Shown: piece by piece, positions 11,466 to 25,419 of the stretch
Layout of the letters: each line of letters opens with the position of its first letter
How positions within the stretch are numbered: the stretch's first letter is position 1
Origin: Eremophila alpestris peregrina
Taxonomy: Eukaryota > Chordata > Aves > Passeriformes > Alaudidae
Reading direction: 5' to 3'
Length of the DNA stretch: 64,000 nucleotides
NCBI GenBank assembly: GCA_009792885.1
Contig: WMCF01000021.1
Location: 991,876 to 1,055,875 of the forward strand
Position numbers and translations under genes: made by a program
The notes under the pieces: generated by a model
The model's input: the letters and a program-made list of their open reading frames with translations, nothing else
Database searches by the model: none
Told to the model about the DNA's origin: nothing

Positions 11466-14400
11466 ACAAAAGCTGTTGAACCTCTGATGCCTTTGCTCAG
11501 TGAGTTGCATTCCATGAGAGCTGACCTTACTGCATAAAATAAACCTTTGCCCTAAATAAGGTATCCAGATGGCCTTTGAGACACAGCTACAGGCTGCTAA
11601 ATACTGAGAACAAATCAATGGAGTTGTTTGGGGAGTTGGTGGTGGTTTGTTTGATTTCGGTTCGAGGTTTTTTTGCTTAGGGTTGTCTTGCACACAGTTA
11701 TCACAGGGACATGAAGAGCTGGATGTTTTCTTTAAGCACCTTCCTCTCTTAGCTCACGGAGAAGTTCCCAGAGCAGTGCACAGCTGGCTCAGAGCTGTTT
11801 ACCTTCCCATTTCTGACATCACCACTCAGCTGCTGCCGTCTCCTCGAGGCTCAGGGATTACAATGTCTGCTGGAAAACACGATGTCTCAGCCTCAGCCAT
11901 GGTGCCAAGGGAATTGAGAGCACTCCTAAGGATTAAAGCGGGATCCCAGCCGTGCTTACATCACCTGAGCACTCAGCATGAGGAGGAGTCACTGTCTATG
12001 GCACTATTAGTCACATGGCTGATGCAAAAGTGCATAATCTTCTTAGGAATGCTGACTTCTATTAATTTCAGGATACCATGATCAAATTACTAGAATATTA
12101 ATGGCATAGATGCATAGAAGATTAATGAACTATATGAGTGTGTTGTTTTAGTTTAGTAGCTGGACTGAAGGAAAGCAAGCAGAAATACAGTGTGAATTCA
12201 TAAAACCTCCAGTAACCAAGCTCCAAGCAATTCCCTGCCACATGCTACATCCATACCCAATACCAAGAGGTTTATATTTTGCTCAGACTCAGGAATGATG
12301 ACTAGGTTACAGTTAATTGTTTAAACAGGACAAAATAATCTGAAGAAATGAGGTCATTTCTAAACCAGCAAGGCAAGTGGTGGGGAAGGGCATATTTAAG
12401 CAAATTCTATGATGATAAGCAGCCTTAAAGCCAACATGCTCCTGCCAAGTTCCTGTTATGATTGTCTCCTGTGAACAGCAGCTCTGTGATGCCATTTCAC
12501 ACACCAGGGACTGAGCACCTGGATGGCAAACAGAGCCAGGGACTCCTCCTTGCCCATCAGCATTGCCACGTTCACCCAGTGCCTGACCTTTTGCTCCTCA
12601 CTCTGCATGGATTTGGGGTGTTTCTGGGATTACACTTCTAATCCTGCTGCCTTTCCAAAAGCCTTCAGCTTCAGGCAGAAGTAGCCCAAGAACATGTGGG
12701 CAAACACAAGCTCCAGCTGTAGGTTAAGCACTTGCCTCAGCTGTCCTTACATCTCGGGGACTGCAAATGCATATTATGGCCATACACTTGTTTTTATTGT
12801 GCAAAAGCTGGTTCTGGACCCTCCCAGCTGCCCCCTGCGCCAGCACACACCTTCCTGTCCCTCCCCAGCCCTGTGTGTGCCACTGCTGCTCATGGAGAAC
12901 ACAAGGAAATCCCTGTGGGTTTTGGGAACTTGGAGAATACTTGGATTTGGGTCAAGTCTGTGAAGCTGGGCACCATCTCTCCAAATACTACCTACATTTA
13001 GATACATCATTCTGATTTCATGAATATAGAGGCAACATTAAATGACTCTGTGAAGCTCTGATCCAGCTCTGAAACTATTTGCAGCAAAAGGTGTTCAGGC
13101 ACCAGATAAATCTACAAATCCACTGCTTTCATTAATGTCTACAGAATGCTTGAGAGCAGAAAAGGCCTTTATGCACTGTATGAAATATTTAACTGGAAAC
13201 ATATTGCCAATAATCAAATATTATGCTCAGAGAAATTTAAATGCAGTCTAAAGATTTGGAACTTACTGCTGAGATAGCAAATAGTTTGTTCTTTATTTCC
13301 AAAGGTCTTGCAAAGTTTTGTCATTGCTTTGCAAAAAATATCTGAGAGAAATGTGAATCCTCCCTGAAAAATCCAGCAGCAAAGGATCACTTCCCAGCTT
13401 TGTTGCTCATTTAGAAAAATAGAAAATGGTTTCACAATGATTGCTTTCTCTTTAATTCCCTCCCCCCCCCTCAATTTCATCAGGAGGAGATTCTGCTCCT
13501 AAAAGGGTGGTGTAAGCCCAGAACTACTCTGCTGACTTCACAGAGGCGTAAATGAGAACAGAACTGAGACAATTGCTTTTAAATGGATTAATCAGAGCAA
13601 GTTAAATAAAAAGCAGAAAATTCTGTCCCCGTTTTATATTCAGGTCAGAATTTGGGGATTTGTTCTCCTCATTTGCCAGTGTTTCAGAACTAGGAAATAA
13701 TATCTGAGAATTCTTTTTTCTTTCTTGACAAAGAGCGCTAGTCAAAAACTGGGAACCAGATGGCTGCTTATATATTTCTTTTTTTTTTTTATTTACTGCA
13801 ATACTAAAGCCACCATAAAAAAGCAAAGTTGAACAGACAGAGCTAATAATATAATCATTCAAAACACCTGCAAACAGTGCAGATGGGCAATTTCTGTCTG
13901 CAAAATCATCAGTGAAAGACCGCCTTCCCATATGGGCAAATCTAGCTGCCTTAGAGCTTCCTAAGCTCTGTCCCTTACCTTAAGAAAACCTGCATTGAAC
14001 ATATGCAGTCTTTTTATAGCAGAGCAGAAGTGTCTGTATCTGCCTGTTTATTTTAGTTAAATATAACTTACAGCACTTATAGCCCTCTACCAGTTTATTC
14101 CATTTGCCCACTGAATGTCCCAAAAGGGCAGAAACCCTGAAGTAGTAAAGCAAACAGCTTTTATTCAGGCAGAACGTTTACAATTGTTAATGTATATTAA
14201 TGAACCCCAAACACACAAGTTTTATTCCTTCCTGTAAACAGTTACAGTACCAAGGTTGATGTTGCTGGGGTGTGTGAGCACATATGTCTGTCTTGTGTGT
14301 GAGTATGTGTTTAATATTGGGTTATTAAATTATTTCCACCCTTATTAAAAAATAACGCCCCCTTCTGGGATCCTTTCAGCAGGTCATCTCCAGTGTCAGT

Positions 14401-14910
14401 ATGGGCTGGGAGATGGGAAGGGATGAGACCTGGGGTGCTCTGGAGCTGCTCCCCAGCAGGATGAGCTGATTCTGTGCTCTTCACACTCTCTCTCACTGCC
14501 CAGCTCCTTGTCACCAGTTCCAGCCTGGCTGCTGGGAGCTCCCCAATCGAATGGGAACCCAAACTCTTGTGCCATGACCTGCAAACAGCCCCTGTGGCCC
14601 TGAGCTGCTCACCCTGGGTGAGAACATTCACTGCTGATGGAGTATTTTTGAGTGAACATCACTAAGAAAACTTACCACCTAAATATCAGTGTTTTACATG
14701 AAAATAGTATCCATAAATTTGATTCTCCTTCAGGATACAAGATGCTGGAAAAAAAAAAAAAAAGTGCAATTTAGCACTGAAAATGAAAGTAGAGCAAAGC
14801 CAGGATGTTCTAAGCCAAGCAAATCATCTGCAATACTACTTTATTCAATGAATTCACTCTCTGTTGTGTCTTTGCTCTTACAACACATAAAGAAATCACA
14901 GACCTAACAC

Positions 14911-14926
14911 TTTTTTTTTTTTTTTT
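14911..14926 (+). repeat. poly(T) run, 16 bases
   Basis: A pure T run after CCTAACAC, in AT-rich DNA. No SINE body precedes or follows it that I recognise. A 15-base A run at 14749-14763 lies nearby in the opposite sense. Confidence 0.95.
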
Positions 14927-16138
14927 AATACTAGCTGTAGACAAAAATAGACAGCTTAACTACATTTTTACTCTGCTACTCTTGTTAGGTGTGGGCACCC
15001 ACACAAACTGCTAAATAAAAAATGTTTCTTGTTCCAGAATATATAATTTCACTTTGAAATTCCCTGCTGTTCCTTACAAAATTTGTTTTTAATGTATATA
15101 TTCTGTCCAGAGTGATCTGAAAAATCAGTCCAGCTGAAGCACAAATGGTGAGGAAATCACTACACAATTTTTGTGGTTTTGTTGAGTTTTCGAACCTCTT
15201 CAAAATCCACCTTAAAATGACTGCACTAGTGAGTGTCCACAGCTAGGACATCATGGAAGGGGGGACTGCAGCTCTCACTGAGGCAGTGACCTTCTCCAGG
15301 CATTTTCTGCATTCAGGGTCCACGCATGAGGTCTCTCTGGAAGGAGCTCATTGCTGTGACAGTGCCTTAAATTTCATTTTCTTCAAATATGTGCACAACT
15401 TTGAAATTTGCTTTGTATAAATACTTCTTGGCAGTGAAATGCAACTTCTCAAATAGCCAGTGAAAGAACGCAAAAGGAGCAGAAACCAGGCCACAAGGAA
15501 TGCAAACATTCACAGAAAATATTGTACATTATGTACCTAGTTCTGGTGAACATCATCATTAGGCCATTTCACTGGGATGCACAGCATTAGCAGCTCATCT
15601 TGGTGTTAAAACAAAACTATTAAAAAGGGAATATGTCATTGGAAGGGAAGCAGGGGGGAACCCAGGTAAAGAGAAACCTCATTTCTGCATTATATATGAA
15701 TATAATCCTCCAGAAAAGCCAAGTCTGCTCTCCTAGCAAGAGCTTGGGAGACTACAGCTTTTACAATGCCAGCTCATGTAGGAGGAAAAAGAAAGATGTA
15801 AAGCCTTTGCCAGGGCTTCCTATAGAGCAGTAGCTCCATTAATATTATTAAGTATCTTCCTTTCAAAGTTTCCTGGATTTCCTAAATGTAACAATAATTT
15901 TAATAATTACAAACCCGAGAATATTACTTCTATGGCCAACTGTGTTCCCTGTTTTCCTCCAAGCTAAAGCTCTGCTTTCATGTAATACATAAAAGAGCAA
16001 TATTGCTCTGATGAACTAAGACACATGAAATATCTAATTAACATTAAAATATTGTCTCTTGTCATTAGCTTCATTTGCACTTTAAGTGTCAGTTCTTGAG
16101 AGAGAGGTTCAGAAGCAATGACCTGGCCCTTGAATGAG

Positions 16139-16155
16139 AAAAAAAAAAAAAAAAA
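16139..16155 (+). repeat. poly(A) run, 17 bases
   Basis: Pure A run followed by a purine-rich stretch (GGCAAGGAAGCAAGGCAG). There is no recognisable retroposed gene upstream, so it is treated as a simple homopolymer. Confidence 0.95.
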
Positions 16156-16769
16156 GGCAAGGAAGCAAGGCAGAGCAGAGAAAGAAATGCAGAGTAGGAT
16201 ACCATGTTATATACTCACACAGAGCTGTTTTCCTGGGTACTCAGGCTCAAAGCAGGGCTCTCCAGAAATAACATAAACTCTTTTCTCTCTTCTTTTGGTT
16301 TTCTCACTTGTAAACCTCCCACAGAGGAAAGGCTTCTGGCCATGAAAGGGGCAGGGGCTGATGGGGTGACACCCATCTCATCCTGCTCCCTGTGCACCCA
16401 CTTGCCCAGCATCAGCTGATGAGGCTCAGCCAGCCTGGACAGGGCCTTTCTGCTCTGGCTGAGAGCTGGTCCTGAGACCTGCACTCACCTGCTGAAAGTG
16501 CCTTGGCCAGGCCACCACCTGGGTGGCACCTTTGTGGGGAAAACATCCTGGGAATCTGCCCTTGGGCCACAAAACCTAAACCCTCCCACTGGCAAATAAG
16601 CCAGCTTGACAACTCTAATTAATTTATTCAAACAGATAACCTTTTGTGATCGTCCTGATGGGAGCAGGAAGGCAAAGGAAGATCATTACTTTCATTTCCA
16701 ACTGACCAGTTTGTTAATCAGGTTTTGATAATGTATGTTGCTAGGAGGTTTGTGCCAAATGAGAACTGT

Positions 16770-16820
16770 GTTTGTTTATGTATGTATTTATTTATTTGCT
16801 TGTTTGTGTGTTTGTTTTGT
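16770..16820 (+). repeat. imperfect (TTTG/TTTA)n tetranucleotide repeat
   Basis: About 50 bases of TTTG, TATG, TTTA and TGTG four-base units. The minus-strand frame across it reads as an Asn-Lys-Gln-Ile-His type repeat peptide and is not a gene. Confidence 0.85.
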
Positions 16821-16979
16821 ACCTGGCACTGAAACATGACAGATCCCTTCACAGCGTACCTTAATCCCAACATCAGGGCACAATCCTCACAGAACAGCAT
16901 GGAAGTGGCTGTGGACACTTTCCTGCCTGACAGCTCGAGGTCAGGTGGAGCTGCACGTTCAGGGCTGGATTTTTTGGCT

Positions 16980-18060
16980 CTCCTGGACTGTGGGAAGTTT
17001 GTCTCACTAGAGGGGAGAGCTTAGCTGAGATACTTGGAGCAGGCGCTCGCCTCCAGCTGCCAGCAATTAACGTGTGCTCAGCCAGGGGTGTTTATCTCTG
17101 CTCCATGTCTGGTAACAACTTTTTAAATTAAAATCTCGGGGTCTTAAGCAAGTGGAGAATTTTTACTGTGAAACAAAGGATTAATATAATTTCTACAATG
17201 CTGCTCCAATGCCATAAACAAAATAAACTTCCCTCCCGTCCTCCCCTTAGAAAGACCCACTAATTCATTTGGAGTGTGATTACTTTTTTCTTTGTTCTCA
17301 GGTTGGCTAGTGCCATCTAATAATAGCTGTACAAATTACTCCTATTTTTGGTCTTCCCTCTTATTGGGAAGGCAGGAGCTTTGAGAAAAAACACTGTCCT
17401 GTCCCTGTTTCCTTGACCAGGAGAGTTTCTATCTGCTGGGGCCAGGGTGAGCTGCCTTTTGGGGTGTGCAGCCCCCTCCACCAGCCAGGGACTGCCACCC
17501 CTTGCTTCCCACAGCTGGAGGAGAGTGCTCCCTGCTGCTGCCCAGGCAAGGGAGAGCAGGAGAAAATCCACACGTGTTTCATTGGAAACACTCTTCTTCC
17601 ACAATTTGTAATTTCTGTGTGCTCTCTCTTGTGCCTGGACGCCAGGATTAAATGCCAAAACATGTAAAACTAATTGTGCCCAGGTAATTCCCTTAGTCAG
17701 CACACCTCGTGGTTGCATTGCTGTTATTCCTTGCCATTTGTAGGTCAGGATCTAATGGATGAGCTTTACAGGCCTGCATATTTCTTTTTGGAGTTCATTA
17801 AAGCCTGAAGCAATTGCACCTTAACATTTCCATGCAATTGCAAATTTGACCTCTGGCAAGGGGCCCTGCGAATCGATTCATTTCCAAACCAGTTATGATT
17901 TGTTGCCACTGGAAAGTTTTGGTGGGGGGAGCTGCCACCTCCCAGCCTGCTGCAAGAGACAGCTCCAGAGCAGGGCTCTGCCTGAGCCACAAGGACAAGT
18001 GGGAGACAGTCCTGACACTGATTAAAAACACTTAATTATTTCAGAGGCATCAAGTTTTTC
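16980..18060. promoter_or_regulatory. candidate conserved non-coding block
   Basis: Two AT-balanced sub-blocks, about 17040-17340 and 17720-17900, contain homeodomain- and SOX-like words (CAATTAACG, AACAAAGGATTAATA, CTTTGTTCT, CAATTGCAAATTTG, AATCGATTC). They lack repeats and keep CpG sites in AT-rich context. The GC-rich part between them (17400-17560) is ordinary. The call rests on composition and words only. It is inference, and no enhancer activity can be read from sequence alone. Confidence 0.3.
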
Positions 18061-21000
18061 ACATGTTAAAAATTGATGGCAAAACAACCGAACGCACCCT
18101 ATGTTTGGTTAACACCTAAAATTTGACTTTGACCCTCTGATGCCAAAGCAAAGAAATTCACAGTGAAAGCTTCATGTCTGGGCAATACTCTGTGTCTATC
18201 TCACACTGTTTTTACAAAGGGTCTGTGCACAATTTTAAGTGCCATATGTCCAGGGTAAGGAAAAAAAACAACAACAAAAATACAAATATCTACTTCTATT
18301 TTTTTAACAATACAGGGATTAAAATCTTTTCGAACATAATCTAGAGTAATGACTGTGTCTGATTATAGGTTTTCATTTTCCCTGGAGGTTCAGTTAATAC
18401 TCTTTTAAATTATTATAACATGAGTTAAAGGTTGTTGAGCTTTGTTTCATTTTTTTTTTAATCCTTTGAAATAGATTAAATTTGTGGAAAAGAGACTCCT
18501 AAATCAATGCTGGTGGCACATCTAAGGTGCAAGTGGCATATTTAAGGGATTTCCCTGGTTACAAATAATTAAAATTAGGTATTTTTACATTTTTAAGCTG
18601 AAAAGTTCACTTCTCTTGATGTCCTGATTGCAAGTGTCTATAAGTGCAAACACGCAAACTGAGCAGGAAATTGCATTTATTTTTGGGTATAGCATAGCTG
18701 AAAATCTGCCTCAGCCACGAGCAGAACCAGACTGGGAACAATTACAAGAGTAGGTCATGAGTTTGGAAAGACTCTTAATCTTAAAAATCTTTTTTATCAC
18801 TGCTCTAAACATGTGAAGCTTCAGTTTTCAGCCTCAGGGATCTGCTGTATTTTTGCATGATGGACTAAAGGTGTCTTTACTACAAGATGACATTCTGTGT
18901 GTGGGTGCTTACAAAAGGTGCCTGTCTCAGGAAACTTCAGCTAGCACAGTACCAGAGAGGTATCCAAAATACAGATATAATCTGATTAAGATTTCATTTT
19001 TTAAAACTAATTCTTTAGCTGCCTCCAGAATGCAGCCAGCAACACCCACCCTTCTGCTGGTGTCCCCCAAGAAGTACTTTACTCCTTACTGTTCAAAATA
19101 AACAATGACAGGGTATTACTCCCTTCCTCACATGTATTACAGTGTCCTGCCTTCAGTTTCTCAGGTCTCAAAAGTATAATCCCCAATCAGCTTCTAAAAA
19201 TTTGAGATGTATTGAGCAACAGCAGATAAAAAATTAATAAATTCATATACCTATTTCTAAAACATTCACTGTCTGCATTTTGCCAACCAAACAAGCTCCC
19301 CAAAATGAAACTTTTGCCCTTTTTATGCTTGTTCCAGGAGAATAAATCTAGTTTCACATGACTGAGTAAAACAGTTAATCAAGAGAAACTTCCTTTAATG
19401 TGTGGCCATGACAGCATTACAATTTAGTTTAAAGTGATAAAGGAGAGCCTTGGTCCAGGTCTGTGAAACCACAGTGAGATCTGTCCTCCCTGATCCACAG
19501 GAAAATTATCAGCACTGTGGCTTTTTTAAGTCTTTTCATGCAAGATGTCATTTTTCAGGAATGTACAGTACTTATCTTGTAGTGAATGCAAACAAAGTTA
19601 TGAAGCCTACAAATTAAACTAAAGATGAATATCCTGTTCTTAGGCTAATGTAATATACATCATTCTATATTTCCATATCAAAATTTCATCTATTTTAATA
19701 TAAAATAATTATACCAGATAGGATTTCCATCTCAGACCGTGACAAATGTCTCATTGCTACACAAGGCAGCACCTCAGGTGGTCCTCACCACCCTTCTTAG
19801 AGCAGAAGGAAATGAGCCCTGGCAGCTGCTGGGACCTGGGCCCTTCAGATTAGTGTGGCAGCTCGTGGGTACACAAACATTGCTTAGATGAGATTCTCTC
19901 AATGTCCAGCCTGGTCAGGTTTCACTCTCCTGATGCCCCCATGTGCACAGTTTTTCTGTGATAGTCCTGAATGGGAAGGACTCGTGTTGGAGGAGTTCAT
20001 GGAGACACTCCTACGTGTCTCCCATGGGAGGACTCCACCCCTGGGGAAGAGTGAAGGCTCCTCCTGCTGAGGAGGGAGTGGCAGAGACAATCTGTGATGA
20101 ACTGACCCCAGCCCCTTTCCCTGTCCCCCTGGGCTGTTGTAGAGGAGGAAGTAAAACAAATCTGGACTAAAGTTAAGCCTGGGAAGAAGGGAGGGGTGGG
20201 CAATGTGCTTTTAAGACTTGGCTTTATTTCTCCTTATCCTACTCTGATTTGATTGGTTAAAAATATAATTATTTTCCAAGTTCAGTCTGTTTTGCCCTTG
20301 ACAGTAATGGATGAGTGATCTCTCCCTGTCCTTATCTTGGCCCATGAGCCTTTTTTTATATTTTTCCTCCCCTGTTCAGCTGAGGAGGGGAGTGACAGCC
20401 TGGCCTTGATGGGCACCTGGTCTATCCCCCCCAGGGTCAACCCACCACACATTTGTAAAATGGATTTATCTGTTATCACCCATATCAAAGAAAACATGTG
20501 GGGCAGCAGAGGGATTTAGAGACACTTAATAACTGTAAAGTGGTGACAATACAGGGATGGTGTCAGGAAATAGCAAAGTATTACTTTGGCAGGTGAATAA
20601 TTTGTGCCCCAAAGCCATTGTGAGCAAGAAGTGACCTCTTGTGTCTGTTTAGCTACCCTTGTCCACTGGGCTCTAAATGTCACACAAATAAATAAAGAAA
20701 TGACAGGTAGAGTACTTTTAAATTTCAGAAAACTCTGCCCTATTTTCCCATGGAAATGGATTGCACAATTTAATCACAACTTGAGCAAAGGCAACACTCC
20801 CTTTCACCTGCCCACAACCCAGTTGGTTCTAATGAAGGCATTTAGAGGCTCCATGCAGAACAGCAACTCATTCATCTTCAATTACTATTCTGAGTTTTTC
20901 TAGCACTCAATCTCTTCCTCTGCAGGATGAACCCTCAAGTGCTCAGCACTGGAAGTGCTCATTCCAAAGGCAGCACAAATGTGCTGCTGTCTGCAGGATG

Positions 21001-23296
21001 TGGCTGTGACATTGGGCCCCCAAGAGAAAGCACCAAGTCATGAAGAGAAGCCAAGTCAGTGCTCCAGTCTCTGAAGGAAATAACTCACTGTCATGTCACT
21101 AGCAAAATCTGAAGGGACTGTGATTTGAGGAGTGGATTTCTGAGCACCCTGCTCACTACGCAGTATTTCTGTCTTTCTTTTTTATTAACAACAACTAAAT
21201 GAACCTCAAAAATTATCTGGACTGAATGACAACAAAACCTAAAATTAGTAACAGCATGCTCATTGCCTAGGGCAGTGCTGAACTGATGGCTGATGTGATG
21301 GTGACAGACAAATCCTTATTCCCATTCTAAATTCTGTCTACTAAATAAATAAGTAATGCCATCAATAGCATTTCCAGAAATTGCACCCACCTCCTGCAAC
21401 TTTTACACTATTATTGTATTGTTTGAGTAACTCTACAGCATAGCTGGGTACCTGGTCTGACTCAGAAGTAACACCACAGCCAATAAACTCATGAAGAGAG
21501 AGATTGGATAAGTTTGTGGGAGGTATTTGATGGATAATATCCTATATTAGTCCTTAGCAGAAATCCAGTACTTGTCACATCTTTTATTATATACACCAAC
21601 CTTCTGTAGTGTGGAAATACTTTCCAGATATTCCTGATGTATCTCCTTGTTTCTCACCAGGTTTTTTTCATCTCAGCCCTGATAACAAAAAGGAAAAAAA
21701 AGTATCTGAGTAGCAACCTATCTAGACAGAAAGGCAAGCACCAAAAAACCATAACAGGTCATGTCAGAAATACCTAGAAGATCTGGGAAAAAAAAAATAT
21801 AACTGGATCTAGGCGAAGTTACCTGAACCTTTCAAACTTCTTAGTCAGATAAGCTGAGTTGTCCTATTTAGGTATCTTTGGATTTCTCAGTGACTGAAGC
21901 CATATTTTCCTGCTTGTGTTCATTAGAAATCCCTTTTATAAGGACAGGATTGAATCTGAAGTGTTTGAACACAACATGCTTCTCCCAGTAAAACCAAAAA
22001 TGCCTTTGCTGCAGATACCACTTCCAAATCATCTCCCATTGCCCCAGAATAAAAACTCCAGAAAAAAATGAAATTAAAAAATGTAATACATGACTAGATG
22101 TGGGTATTTCCTAATGTTAGCAACTTTTTGAATATTATCCATTTAACTTCTCCTCAGACACCTCTGCTTTTCTCTGGTTTCATTGGTACCTGCATTGTTC
22201 ATCCTGGGATTGCTCATGGAGTAGCAGGAGAGCTGAGAGCCAGTCTCACAGCTTGGCTGGGCTCCCTCTTGCTCATCATCCTTCAGGATGCAGTGGTGGG
22301 ATCCATCCCCAGATAAATAAACCTCCAAGATTCCCCTCATATAATTAGGCTACAGTACAGTCCCACTGGGGCATCTGATGAGCCTCCCTCTCTGAGCTCC
22401 TTTCTACAGCTGGTTCTTCTGGTGAGGTTTTCTGAAACCCCACAGCTGGGGTTTGAGGCTCTAAGGCATTGCAGCACTTCTTTTCCCAGACACTGAGCTA
22501 GGCATGCTATCTGTGAAAAAGAGAGAGTCAAAATGAATAGATTCAAATCTTACAGAAAGTGATTTAAGTCCAGCACATGCTTTGTAGCACACTTGGAAAT
22601 AAGCAGTCTGATTTCCATGCAGGTATGCAATGCCCCTTAGGCAATTCTTCATAAAACCATGCTGTATTATGGACAGAACAGTGTTCCCTGTGATGGAAAT
22701 GCACAGAGCTCACACCTTCTAGAGTCTGACTGTCCTGATGGGACTCGAAAATGTTTCTTTGTATGGCAACTTGGCTTTGTTTTCCTTTGTCCAGTGCAGC
22801 CACCCAACAAGGCTGGATGGCAGATACCTCTGTGCTGTGAGTTCATAACATTTCAGCATCAGAGAGAACTCATCAGCTGAATGTAGACTTATTCCTCTGG
22901 CTATCAAGATTTCCAGGTGAGCCTAACAAGCCCCAAGGCCTTCAGCTCCTGGTGCCTTGCTCAGAACTATTGAAAGGAATCTGGCTGATGTCCAGAATTT
23001 TTTGAGTGCACAAGGTTTTGCAGCTTTGCAAAATCAGTTTACAGCATAACAAAACCCTCACTGGGAAAACTCACCAGGCTCTAAGGAATCTGTGTGGTGT
23101 TAGACAATTTAGTGGCAGTATTAACCTTACCATAAAAATGTGAAGATATTCATCTAAAAATGCTTTGAACAGTTATAAAGATGTCCAGCCCTTTCACAGT
23201 GGATAGAAATGTTGGGTTTGGGTCACAAAAGTCCTCAGCTGGATTAGGGTCCAAGGTGGTGCTGAAGACATAAATACATATATGTACATATATATA
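18061..23296. other. non-coding unique sequence
   Basis: AT-rich DNA with small GC-rich patches (about 19890-20140, 20340-20450, 22200-22480). I see no LINE, SINE or LTR signature and no exon. Between 20910 and 22090 no ATG-started frame reaches 60 codons on either strand. Confidence 0.5.
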
Positions 23297-23298
23297 NA
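23270..23298. repeat. TA-rich microsatellite at the edge of the gap
   Basis: The sequence becomes alternating TA with interspersed CA and GTA, then ends in an isolated N at 23297 and the gap. The repeat is the likely cause of the assembly break. Confidence 0.8.
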
Positions 23299-23375
23299 NN
23301 NNNNNNNNNNNNNNNNNNNNNNNNNNNNNNNNNNNNNNNNNNNNNNNNNNNNNNNNNNNNNNNNNNNNNNNNNNN
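23299..23375. other. assembly gap (77 N)
   Basis: A run of undetermined bases, with one more N at 23297. Frames called through it on the minus strand contain unknown residues and mean nothing. The true size is unknown. Confidence 0.99.
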
Positions 23376-25419
23376 GGTCAAACAATTGATAATAATGAAA
23401 TAGAAAAACCAGAAAATCATATACCTTCTAGGAGGTAAGGAGGAGAGGAGATCCATTGGGTAATTCACTGAATCCATTTATTTTGATGTTACAGGAAAAC
23501 TCCACCTAAAAACTGTGCTATAGGAGACATCTCAACTGTGCTCACTTGCACCCTTAACTAGAAGATACAGGAATACTTTGAGATACAGAGTTCAGTTCCC
23601 AGTTGTACACAGAGCTTCCTGCTTCTACTAGTATCTTCATTACATTCTTGTGCAGCATGAGCTTATCTATTTATATGTACCTGTTTGGTCCAGGAAAAAT
23701 AAGTTTTGAGTTGTGTTTGTTTAATTTAAAGGGAAATTGAAGGGCTCTAAAAACAATGAAATCAACAAAAATGAGATTAAGGTGGAGACCAGTTAGAAAT
23801 TACTCTGCCAAAAGACACATAAAGATGTCTGTATGTTTCAGTTAAGAATATTATTTTTTTCCAGACAATGATATATTAAATAACAGATTTTGTAAACCTT
23901 CATGCTACTAAACTGCTTAATGTTAAGAAGTCAAATCGATAAGGTGCTTTTACTGGGCCTTCACTCCATTCCACAAACATAGCCAGATGGATTAAGGTGA
24001 AGGAATAAAAACATGCTCTGAGGACGTGACTCATACCTGAGCCTCCCCAGAAATGAAGAGTTTGGAGGAGACAGTTGTCCTTGAAGCACTGTCTTGGCAC
24101 TTCCCCAGTTCTGGTGGAAGAAAGCCATGACTGAGGAATACCAAAAGGTGAAGTGGCATTGGGATGCTCCTCCATCATGGTCCTTGCCTGTGGCCCTCAG
24201 GGGTTGCAGAAGTCCAGACTGCCCTCTCTGAACCAAAAATCTTTGTTTTTTTCCTAGTAGAGAAAAACTGGTTGAAACTACCCCATTTCTCATCCCCCTT
24301 TTGGAAAGGGAAAGAAGCATTGAACTTTTTGAGCCCTTATACCACTACTGACAAATGGCAATGAGGGAGTTTTACAGCAGAGGGGTGATGAGGCACAAGT
24401 GGTCACTTGTGCATTGCAGTAGTTTTGCTATAGCCTAATCAATGCTTATTTGCTTTGATTCTTCCTAGTAGTGAGCACAGGTTGCATGGGCAGACCATTG
24501 AAACAATCAAATAGGGATTCAGGAAAAGAATTTTGAAGATTTGTGACTTTATATTGGCCAACAACAGAAATGAACTGAGATGATTTTGATATTTGGGATG
24601 GTTGTATTAGTACCAGCAATATTTAAGGTGAACTTCAAAAGATGTCTTTGTCTGTTGCTGAAATAAAAGGGTTTTTCCTGTCTTTGTGTTATATTTCATT
24701 ACAATGTATGATTACCTGTCTGGAACAGATCTCTTGGAAGGGAGCAAGAGCTATTGTCATATTAACTAGAGCCATATGTCTGCAGCATAAATCCATATAA
24801 TGGAGGGAGTCATGTACCTGGGAGGGTGGATGGATGCCCCAAAGAAGAAACTGAGAGTGAGAATAGCTGCTGAGCTGGGAATCCAGAAACCTTTTTCCCA
24901 GCTGAAGCCTTACACTGTTTGATAGCAGAGCATTTGAGTTTGCATTTAGGCAGAAGCAGGCTCGGTGTCATGCTTTGGGATCTGGATCCTGCAGAGTGAT
25001 GCAACAGTCCATGGCAATAGACTACTTTGTGGCAGTTTTAATCTGTAGGTTTTCACATGCTGTCAGGAAAGCTTGTGCATTGCACAGATTCTGTGTCAGG
25101 TCTGCGCATCTCAGAGGACTCTGATGGCAAATTGAGCATGACCATCATGCCCAGGAGAACCACTGGACAGAAATGGTGCCCAGGACAGCAGCAGAGCACA
25201 CCTCAGAACCCTCTTTCTGAGCAAGAGTACTTCTGATAAAACTCTGCAGATGGGCTTGCCCTGAGAACTGCTCAGCCTCCGAGGCACGTCCTGGGTGCAG
25301 GCACTGCTCCTTGTCAAGGATCTGGCCCTGTCTAAACCAGGCTAATTATTAAGTCCTCTCCTTCCCATTAACTTGTGAGGAAAATTACCCTTCTGGGTTT
25401 GAATGACAGAACAGCATTA
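23376..25419. other. non-coding unique sequence
   Basis: No recognisable feature. Purine- and pyrimidine-balanced DNA with a few moderately GC-rich sections (about 24040-24230, 25100-25300). Confidence 0.5.

Larger units (their letters stand above)
11466..16765. other. non-coding unique sequence
   Basis: Long unique stretch with GC-rich patches at about 11740-11960, 12490-12960 and 14350-14620. Overlapping frames in all three plus-strand phases at 12694-13015 illustrate that the patches are open by composition. A run of about nine C lies near 13463-13471. No transposon end, exon or RNA gene is recognised. Confidence 0.5.

Noticed and set aside
16080..16130. Additional MIR-like word (GAGAGGTTCAGAAGCAATG)
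   Set aside because: Only about 25 bases resemble MIR and the flanks do not continue the match.
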